A DNA stretch of 64,000 bases from Bog-473 sp963745175 (GTDB lineage: Bacteria; Actinomycetota; Acidimicrobiia; Acidimicrobiales; RAAP-2). The DNA is taken from the NCBI GenBank assembly GCA_963745175.1, contig CAVUWK010000006.1, positions 248,001-312,000 on the forward strand, written 5' to 3'. The position numbers and the translations under genes were made by a program. Below are positions 24,753-31,579 of the stretch, in pieces. Positions within the stretch are counted from its first letter, which is position 1. Every line of letters begins with the position of its first letter. The notes beneath the pieces are model-generated. The model was given only the letters and a program-made list of their open reading frames with translations. It searched no databases and was not told where the DNA came from.

Positions 24753-26999
24753 ATGGTGGCCCTGACGCGGGTGACCCCGTCCGACACAGACCTCGAGCAG
24801 GGGCAGGCTCAAGAGCCGGTGCTGCGCGACCTGTTGGCCCCCCTGCTGGCCGAGTTCGCCCGCCACCGGCCCGAGGACGACACCTCCATGATCGTCGAGG
24901 CGGGCCGGACGGCCGCCCGGGCGCACGAGGGGCAGTTCCGGCGCTCGGGCGAGCCCTACATCACGCACCCGGTGGCCGTGGCGACGATCGTGGCCGAGCT
25001 CGGTCTGGACGAGCAGACCGTGGCCGCAGCGCTCCTGCACGATGCGGTGGAGGACACCGGGCTGACGCTCGAGACGATCGAGGAGACCTTCGGCGAGGGG
25101 GTGGCCCGGGTCGTCGACGGGGTCACCAAGCTCGACCGCCTCCAGTTCAACTCCAAGGAGGCGCAGCAGGCGGCGACCATCCGCAAGATGCTCGTCGCCA
25201 TGGCCGACGACTGGCGCGTCCTGCTGATCAAGCTGGCCGACCGGCTGCACAACATGCGCACGCTCGCGGTCATGCCCGACTGGAAGCAGCGGCGCACCGC
25301 CCAGGAGACGTTCGACGTCTACGCGCCGCTGGCGCACCGGCTCGGGGTCCAACAGGTCCGCTGGCAGCTGGAGGACCTCGCCTTCGCCACACTGCACCCG
25401 AAGCGCTACGCCGAGATCGAGCAGATGGTGGTGGCCCGGGCGCCGCAGCGAGAGGAGTATCTCGAGCGGGTGCTCGTGCACGTGCGCCAGCGCATGAGCG
25501 ACATGGGCGTGGCCGCCGACGTCACGGGGCGACCGAAGCACCTGTGGTCCATCTACGAGAAGATGGTCGTGCGGGGTAAGGAGTTCGACGACATCAACGA
25601 CCTGGTCGCCATCCGGGTGGTGGTCGAGTCCGAGAAGGACTGCTGGGCCGCCCTGGGCGCCATCCACGCCATCTGGGCTCCGGTGCACGGGCGGTTCAAG
25701 GACTACATCAACACGCCCAAGTTCAACATGTACCAGTCGTTGCACACGACGGTCATCGGGCTGGACGGCAAGCCGGTCGAGGTGCAGATCCGGACCTCGG
25801 AGATGCACCACCGCGCCGAGTACGGCATCGCGGCGCATTGGGGCTACAAGTCCAAGGAGGACCACTCCTCGGAGATGGCGTGGCTCCAGCGCATCGCCGA
25901 CGTCGACCGCCAGACCGACGACCCGATCGAGTTCCTCGAGGCGCTCAAGCTGGACCTCGAGCAGGATGAGGTCTACGTCTTCACGCCCAAGGGCAAGGTC
26001 ATCGCGCTGCCGGCCCGCTCGACGCCGGTGGACTTCGCGTACGCCATCCACACCGAGGTGGGCCACCGCTTCATCGGGGCCCGGGTCAACGGGCGGCTGG
26101 TGCCGCTCGAGACGCAGCTGTCGTCGGCCGACACGGTCGAGATCATCACGTCGAAGGCGCAGACGGCGGGGCCGTCACGGGACTGGCTCCAGATCGTCGC
26201 CTCCACCCGGGCCCGCAACAAGATCCGCCAGTGGTTCTCGCGGGAGCGTCGCGAGGATGCGATAGAGAACGGGCGGGAGGAGCTGGCTCGGGCCTTGCGC
26301 CGCGACGGCCTGCCCCTGCACAAGCTCCTCGGGTCCTCCGCCCTGCAGCAGGTGGCCGACACCATGAACCTGGCCGACCTCGATGCGCTCTACGCCTCCA
26401 TCGGCGAGAACCAGGTCTCGGCCCAGTCGATCGTCCAGCGCCTCACCAAGGCGCTCAGGGGCGGCGGCGAGGCCGACGAGCAGCTCCCGACCATCGCATT
26501 GCCGAGCACGAGCCGGCCCCGGCAGGGACGCCGCACCGGGACGGGCGTCTACGTCGAGGGGCTCGACGACGTCATGATCCACCTCGCCCGCTGCTGCACC
26601 CCGGTGCCGGGTGACCAGATCGTGGGCTTCGTGACCCAGGGTCGTGGCGTCTCGGTGCACCGGGCCGACTGCGCCAACGCGTCGGCGCTGGCCGACCGCT
26701 CCCGCGAGCGCCTCATGGAGGTCGAGTGGGACCGGGGCAACGACGGGGTCTTCGTGGCGACCATCGAGGTGCAGGCCTTCGACCGGTCGCGCCTGCTGGC
26801 CGACGTGTCCCGGGTCGTCTCCGAGCACCACCTCAACATCGTCGCCGCCCGCACCGCCACGACGCCGGACCGGGTCAGCCGGATGGCATTCGACGTCGAG
26901 CTGGCCGACCCGACCCACCTGCACTCACTGATCAGCGCGCTGAAGCATCTCGACGGTGTCTTCGACGCGTATCGTCAGCTTCCTGGCAAGAAAGTCTGA
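24753..26999 (+). CDS. rel: Bifunctional (p)ppGpp synthetase/hydrolase Rel
   Basis: 748 aa. Makes and degrades the alarmone (p)ppGpp in the stringent response. The HD hydrolase domain is intact: YITHPVAVA, LLHDAVEDTG near residue 95, then the synthetase domain with GRFKDYINTPKFNMYQSLHT and EVQIRT, the TGS domain VYVFTPKGKVIALP, a zinc-finger/RIS segment HLARCCTPVPGDQIVGFVT and a C-terminal ACT domain. Intact HD and synthetase motifs favour a dual-function Rel, as is usual in actinobacteria. It follows secF by 71 bases with its own promoter and is followed by hisS after 22 bases. Confidence 0.96.
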   Translation: MVALTRVTPSDTDLEQGQAQEPVLRDLLAPLLAEFARHRPEDDTSMIVEAGRTAARAHEGQFRRSGEPYITHPVAVATIVAELGLDEQTVAAALLHDAVEDTGLTLETIEETFGEGVARVVDGVTKLDRLQFNSKEAQQAATIRKMLVAMADDWRVLLIKLADRLHNMRTLAVMPDWKQRRTAQETFDVYAPLAHRLGVQQVRWQLEDLAFATLHPKRYAEIEQMVVARAPQREEYLERVLVHVRQRMSDMGVAADVTGRPKHLWSIYEKMVVRGKEFDDINDLVAIRVVVESEKDCWAALGAIHAIWAPVHGRFKDYINTPKFNMYQSLHTTVIGLDGKPVEVQIRTSEMHHRAEYGIAAHWGYKSKEDHSSEMAWLQRIADVDRQTDDPIEFLEALKLDLEQDEVYVFTPKGKVIALPARSTPVDFAYAIHTEVGHRFIGARVNGRLVPLETQLSSADTVEIITSKAQTAGPSRDWLQIVASTRARNKIRQWFSRERREDAIENGREELARALRRDGLPLHKLLGSSALQQVADTMNLADLDALYASIGENQVSAQSIVQRLTKALRGGGEADEQLPTIALPSTSRPRQGRRTGTGVYVEGLDDVMIHLARCCTPVPGDQIVGFVTQGRGVSVHRADCANASALADRSRERLMEVEWDRGNDGVFVATIEVQAFDRSRLLADVSRVVSEHHLNIVAARTATTPDRVSRMAFDVELADPTHLHSLISALKHLDGVFDAYRQLPGKKV

Positions 27000-27021
27000 C
27001 CCCCGACCCATGAGGAGCCCT

Positions 27022-28443
27022 GTGAGCCCGGGGTCGTCCGCGCCCGCGCCCGGGCCGGGCCCCGGTCCGGCGGCCCGCACCCCGAAGGGCATGCATGACG
27101 TGCTCTGGCCCGAGTCGGCCCGCTGGGAGGAAACGGTCGCCCGCTTCGCCTCCCTGGTCGAGGGCGCGGGCTACGGCCTCACGATCACGCCGATCGTCGA
27201 GCACGCCGGCGTGTTCCTGCGCGGCATCGGCGAGGGCAGCGAGGTCGTCGGCAAGGAGATGTACGTCTTCGAGGACCGCGACGGCCAGATGATGGCGCTG
27301 CGCCCCGAGGGGACCGCCCCCATCGCCCGGGCTTTCGTGCAGCACCACCCAGTGCCGCCGTGGAAGGCCTGGTACGTGGCGCCCTCGTTCCGGCACGAGA
27401 ACCCCCAGCACGGCCGCTACCGCCAGCACCACCAGCTCGGGGTGGAGGCGCTCGGCCCGGAGGACGCGGACCTCGACGTCGAAGTGGTCGCCCTGGCCCA
27501 CGACTTCTTCGCCGGCCTGGGGCTGCGCCAGGTGACGCTCCGGTTGAACTCCATGGGCGACGACGTCTGCAAGCCCGGGTACGTCGCGCTGCTCGGCGCG
27601 TTCTTGGCCGAGCGGGTCGACCAGCTGTGCCCGGCCCACCGGGTCCGCCACCTCGAGAACCCCTTGCGAGTTCTGGACTGCAAGACCGCCGAGTGTCGGG
27701 AGGCCACCGAGGACGCCCCGCACTTCCTCGACCACTTGTGCGACCCCTGTGCGGCGCACTTCGCCCGGGTGCGGGCCGGGCTTGACGCGCTGGGCGTGGC
27801 CTACACCATCGACCACCGCCTGGTGCGGGGCTTCGACTACTACACGCGCACGACCTTCGAGTTCGCCGCCGACGCGCTGGACGCGGCGCAGAACGGCATC
27901 GGGGGCGGCGGCCGCTACGACGGCCTGGTCGAGCTGCTCGGCGGGGACCCGACCCCGGGGATCGGCTTCGGGATCGGCGTGGAGCGGGTGCTGCTCGCGT
28001 GCGACGCCGAGGGGGTCTTCACGACCGAGTCCGTGGTGGCGGCGCGGCCCCTGCACGCGTACGTCATCGACATCGCCGGCGGGGAGACGGCGGTGACCCT
28101 CACGGCAGAGCTGCGCCGGGACGGGCTGCGGGCCGATCGAGCCTTCGGCGACCGCTCCATGAAGTCCCAGATCAAGTCGGCCGACCGCTCCGGTGCTCTG
28201 GTGGCGTTGATCGTCGGGGAGCAGGAGGTCGCCGAGGGAACGGTCGTGCTGCGGCCGCTGCGCAGCGGCGAGGACCAGCGGACCGTGCCCCGGGCTGCCA
28301 TTGTGGATGAGCTCAAGAGCTTCCTCGCCAACGCGGCGTTCGCCGAGGGGTCGGACAACGACGTGGACCGGCACCTCCACCCCCATCTGCCTGACTCCGA
28401 CCCCGACCCGGACTCCGACTCCGACACCGACACGGACGCATGA
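27022..28443 (+). CDS. hisS: Histidine-tRNA ligase
   Basis: 473 aa from GTG 27022, chosen because AGGAG lies 6 bases upstream; an ATG at 27010 would add four residues. Class II synthetase: motif 1 region near GMHDVLWPESARWEE, motif 2 FRHENPQHGRYRQHHQLGVE, the HisA motif LVRGFDYYTRTTFE, motif 3 GIGFGIGVERVLLA. The anticodon-binding domain follows (AYVIDIAGGE onward). After the normal end there is a strange tail of about 25 residues made of His/Pro and then alternating Asp, Ser, Pro and Thr (PDPDSDSDTDTDA). The stop overlaps the aspS ATG by 4 bases. Confidence 0.95.
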   Translation: MSPGSSAPAPGPGPGPAARTPKGMHDVLWPESARWEETVARFASLVEGAGYGLTITPIVEHAGVFLRGIGEGSEVVGKEMYVFEDRDGQMMALRPEGTAPIARAFVQHHPVPPWKAWYVAPSFRHENPQHGRYRQHHQLGVEALGPEDADLDVEVVALAHDFFAGLGLRQVTLRLNSMGDDVCKPGYVALLGAFLAERVDQLCPAHRVRHLENPLRVLDCKTAECREATEDAPHFLDHLCDPCAAHFARVRAGLDALGVAYTIDHRLVRGFDYYTRTTFEFAADALDAAQNGIGGGGRYDGLVELLGGDPTPGIGFGIGVERVLLACDAEGVFTTESVVAARPLHAYVIDIAGGETAVTLTAELRRDGLRADRAFGDRSMKSQIKSADRSGALVALIVGEQEVAEGTVVLRPLRSGEDQRTVPRAAIVDELKSFLANAAFAEGSDNDVDRHLHPHLPDSDPDPDSDSDTDTDA

Positions 28444-30257
28444 CCTCAACCGAAGACCAGGAGCCGAACCGGCCCACCGCCATGCGCACGCACCTGTGCG
28501 GCGTGCTGCGCACGGCCGACGTCGGGACCACCGTGCGCCTCTGCGGCTGGGTGGCGCGCCGGCGCGAGCACGGCGAGCACCTCGCATTCGTGGACCTGCG
28601 CGATCACACCGGCATCATCCAGTGCGTGATCGACCACGCCACCGACGTGCGCTCCGAATGGGTCGTCGCCGTCACCGGGACCGTCCGCAACCGGCCCGAG
28701 GGCACGGTCAACCCCGGCATCGGCACCGGCGAGGTGGAGATCGGGGACTGCACCGTCGAGGTCCTCAACGAAGCCGAGCCCCCGCCGTTCTCCGTCGACG
28801 ACCGCGACGAGTCCGACGAGCCCGTGCGCCTGCGCTACCGCTACGTCGACCTCCGACGACCGCGTATGCAGCGAAACCTGCGCATGCGCGCCCGGGTCAA
28901 CGCCGCCCTGCGGACCGCCATGGACCGCCAGGGCTTCGCCGAGATCGAGACCCCGCTCCTGTGGGCGCCGACCCCCGAAGGCTCCCGGGAATTCTCCGTG
29001 CCGTCCCGCCAGCACCACGGGTCCTTCTACGCGTTGCCCCAGAGCCCGCAGCTGGCCAAGCAGCTCCTCATGGTGGGCGGCTTCGACCGCTACTTCCAGA
29101 TCGCCCGCTGCCTGCGCGACGAGGACCTGCGCGCCGACCGACAGTTCGAGTTCATGCAGCTCGACCTGGAATGCTCCTTCGCCAGCCAGGACGACGTGAT
29201 GGCCTTCACCTCCGAGGCGGTCCTCGACGCCGCCGAGGCGGCGACAGGGGAGCGGCCGCCCCCCATAGAGCGCATCACCTGGGCCGACGCCAGGGACCGC
29301 TACGGCACCGACAAGCCCGACCTGCGCTTCGGCATGGAGCTGATCGACCTGACCGAGGTGTTCGAGCAAACCACGGTCAAGGCCTTCTCGTCGCCGGCCG
29401 TCAAGGCGATCGTCGTGCCTGACGGCGCGACCTACCCGCGCAAGCAGCTCGACGAGCTCACCGAGCAGGCCAAGAGAACGGGCGCCATAGGCCTGGCCTG
29501 GTTCCGCGTCGTCGAGAACGCCCCCTCGCTGGACGGACCACTGGCCCGGCACCTGTCGGAGCAGGAGGTCGCCAGCGTCCTGGAACGAACGAAGGCGGAA
29601 CCCGGGGACCTCATCCTCGCCGTCTCGGACACCTACGCCACGGCCTGCGCGGTGCTGGGCACGCTGCGCGTGGCGATCGGGGCCCCACCCGTGGCCCAGG
29701 GCCCGCATCGATACGTCTGGGTCGTCGACTTCCCCATGTTCGAGGTCGGGTCCGACGGAAGCCCCCAGGCCGCGCACCACCCGTTCACCATGCCGTACCC
29801 CGAGGACGTGCCGCTGCTGGCGACAGACCCGCTCGCCGTCCGTTCCCAGGCCTACGACCTGGTGCTGAACGGTTGGGAGCTCGGGTCGGGGAGCGTGCGT
29901 ATCCACAACCGGGCGATGCAGGAGCAGGTGTTCGCCGCATTGGGCATCAGCGCCGAGGAGGCCGAGACCCGCTTCGGGTTCCTGCTCGGCGCGTTCCGCT
30001 ACGGCGCACCGCCGCACGCCGGGTTCGCCGTCGGGATCGACCGGCTGGTCGCGATCCTGGCCGGCGAGGAGAACATCCGCGAGGTGATCGCGTACCCCAA
30101 GACCCAGTCCGGGGCCGACCTGCTCACCGGCGCCCCCACGCCGCTGCCCGCGGCCACCCTGGCCGAGCTGGGCATCCGGGTGGTGGTGCCGCCGAGCACG
30201 ACCACGACCACGCCGACGCCGACCGCCCCCGCCGCCCCCGCCGCCGGGCCGGGGTGA
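28440..30257 (+). CDS. aspS: Aspartate-tRNA ligase (bacterial type)
   Basis: 605 aa. The N-terminal OB anticodon domain (RTHLCGVLRTADVGTTVRLCG, FVDLRDHTGIIQCV) is followed by the class II core: PEGSREFSVPSR, motif 2 QIARCLRDEDLRADRQ and EFMQLDLE, the inserted GAD domain typical of bacterial enzymes (about residues 290-410), and motif 3 GFAVGIDRLVAILAG. The end has YPKTQSGADLLTGAPTPL, the standard C-terminus, plus an added Thr/Pro/Ala tail. The enzyme may also charge tRNA-Asn where a GatCAB pathway exists, which cannot be judged here. It overlaps hisS and rarA by 4 bases on each side. Confidence 0.96.
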   Translation: MTSTEDQEPNRPTAMRTHLCGVLRTADVGTTVRLCGWVARRREHGEHLAFVDLRDHTGIIQCVIDHATDVRSEWVVAVTGTVRNRPEGTVNPGIGTGEVEIGDCTVEVLNEAEPPPFSVDDRDESDEPVRLRYRYVDLRRPRMQRNLRMRARVNAALRTAMDRQGFAEIETPLLWAPTPEGSREFSVPSRQHHGSFYALPQSPQLAKQLLMVGGFDRYFQIARCLRDEDLRADRQFEFMQLDLECSFASQDDVMAFTSEAVLDAAEAATGERPPPIERITWADARDRYGTDKPDLRFGMELIDLTEVFEQTTVKAFSSPAVKAIVVPDGATYPRKQLDELTEQAKRTGAIGLAWFRVVENAPSLDGPLARHLSEQEVASVLERTKAEPGDLILAVSDTYATACAVLGTLRVAIGAPPVAQGPHRYVWVVDFPMFEVGSDGSPQAAHHPFTMPYPEDVPLLATDPLAVRSQAYDLVLNGWELGSGSVRIHNRAMQEQVFAALGISAEEAETRFGFLLGAFRYGAPPHAGFAVGIDRLVAILAGEENIREVIAYPKTQSGADLLTGAPTPLPAATLAELGIRVVVPPSTTTTTPTPTAPAAPAAGPG

Positions 30258-31579
30258 GCCTCTTCGCCGACGCCGCCGATCGCCGCCTCCAGCGCCAAGC
30301 GCCCCTGGCCGCCCGACTCCGCCCCCGCACCCTCGACGAGGTCGTGGGCCAGGAGCACCTCGTCGGCCCCGGTGCCCCCTTGCGCCGGCTGGCCGAGTCC
30401 GACCGGGTCGGGTCGTCGATCCTGTGGGGCCCCGCCGGCACCGGCAAGACCACCCTGGCCCGACTGCTCGCCGACACGACGGCCAAGCACCTGACGACGC
30501 TCTCGGCCACGGCCGCCGGCGTGAAGGACGTGCGCGAGGCCCTGGCGGCGGCACAGCACCGCCTGGGCGAGCAGGGCCAGGGGACCATGCTCTTCATCGA
30601 CGAGGTGCACCGCTTCTCCAAGTCCCAGCAGGATGTGCTTCTGCCCGCCGTCGAGGATGGGCTGGTCGTGCTGATCGGGGCCACCACGGAGAATCCCTTC
30701 TTCGAGGTCAATCCGCCCCTGTTGAGCCGGACCTCCCTGTGGCGGCTGCACGCCTTGTCACCGGACAACCTGCGCACGCTGATCCGGCGCGGTCTCGACC
30801 TGGAGGGTGCGGACGCCGAGGAGGACGCCATCGACGCGGTGGTGGCGGCCAGCGAGGGGGATGCCCGCTCCGCGCTGACGACGGTGGAGGTGGCGGTGGC
30901 GCTGGTCCGTGCCGCAGCCCCCGGCGACGCAGACGCCGACGCGCGGGTCGTCCTGACCATGGACGACATGTCCCGGGCTCGGGACGGCCGCCTGTTCCAC
31001 CAGGGCGCCGATGAGCACTACGACCAGATCAGCGCGTTGATCAAGAGCGTGCGGGGCTCGGATCCCGACGCCGGCCTCTACTGGATGGCCCGCATGATCG
31101 AGGCGGGGGAGGACCCCCGCTTCCTGGCCCGGCGCATGGTGATCCTGGCCAGCGAGGACATCGGGCTGGCCGACCCCCAGGCGCTCCTGGTGGCCGAGGC
31201 CGCGGCCCGGGCCGTCGAGTACGTCGGGTTGCCCGAGGCGGCGCTGAACCTGGCCGAGGCCGTGATCTACCTGGCTCGGGCACCCAAGTCCAACGCCGTG
31301 GTGGTGGCGCTCGGCCGGGCCCAGGCCGACGTCCGCTCCGGCGTCGGCCAGGAGGTCCCGGCCCACCTGCGCGACGCCCACTACAAGGCCGCCGCCGGCC
31401 TGGGGCACGGCGAGGGCTACGTCTACCCACACGACGACCCCTCGGGGGTCGTCGTCCAGCAGTATCGTCCAGAGGCGCTCGAGGGCCGCGTGTACTACGA
31501 ACCGACACGGCACGGTTCAGAGGGTGCCGGCCCGCCTGGCGGGACAGGCCCGGGCGGGGACAGGGAGGGCGATTCGTGA
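30254..31579 (+). CDS. rarA: Replication-associated recombination protein A (RarA/MgsA AAA ATPase)
   Basis: 441 aa from GTG 30254, which overlaps the aspS stop by 4 bases; the frame upstream lies inside aspS. Clamp-loader-like AAA+ ATPase acting at stalled replication forks. It has RPRTLDEVVGQEHLVGPGAP, Walker A WGPAGTGKTTLA, Walker B MLFIDEVHRFSKSQQDVLLP, sensor 1 GATTENPFFEVN, and the RarA tetramerisation region YDQISALIKSVRGSDPDAGL with YWMARM. The C-terminal 25 residues are a Gly/Pro-rich addition. The stop overlaps the GTG of the sedolisin gene, tying a repair ATPase to a secreted protease. Confidence 0.94.
   Translation: MSLFADAADRRLQRQAPLAARLRPRTLDEVVGQEHLVGPGAPLRRLAESDRVGSSILWGPAGTGKTTLARLLADTTAKHLTTLSATAAGVKDVREALAAAQHRLGEQGQGTMLFIDEVHRFSKSQQDVLLPAVEDGLVVLIGATTENPFFEVNPPLLSRTSLWRLHALSPDNLRTLIRRGLDLEGADAEEDAIDAVVAASEGDARSALTTVEVAVALVRAAAPGDADADARVVLTMDDMSRARDGRLFHQGADEHYDQISALIKSVRGSDPDAGLYWMARMIEAGEDPRFLARRMVILASEDIGLADPQALLVAEAAARAVEYVGLPEAALNLAEAVIYLARAPKSNAVVVALGRAQADVRSGVGQEVPAHLRDAHYKAAAGLGHGEGYVYPHDDPSGVVVQQYRPEALEGRVYYEPTRHGSEGAGPPGGTGPGGDREGDS

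Noticed and set aside
28446..30554. Long minus-strand ORF over aspS and rarA
   Set aside because: Complement of confirmed genes; Gly/Arg-rich with no family similarity.
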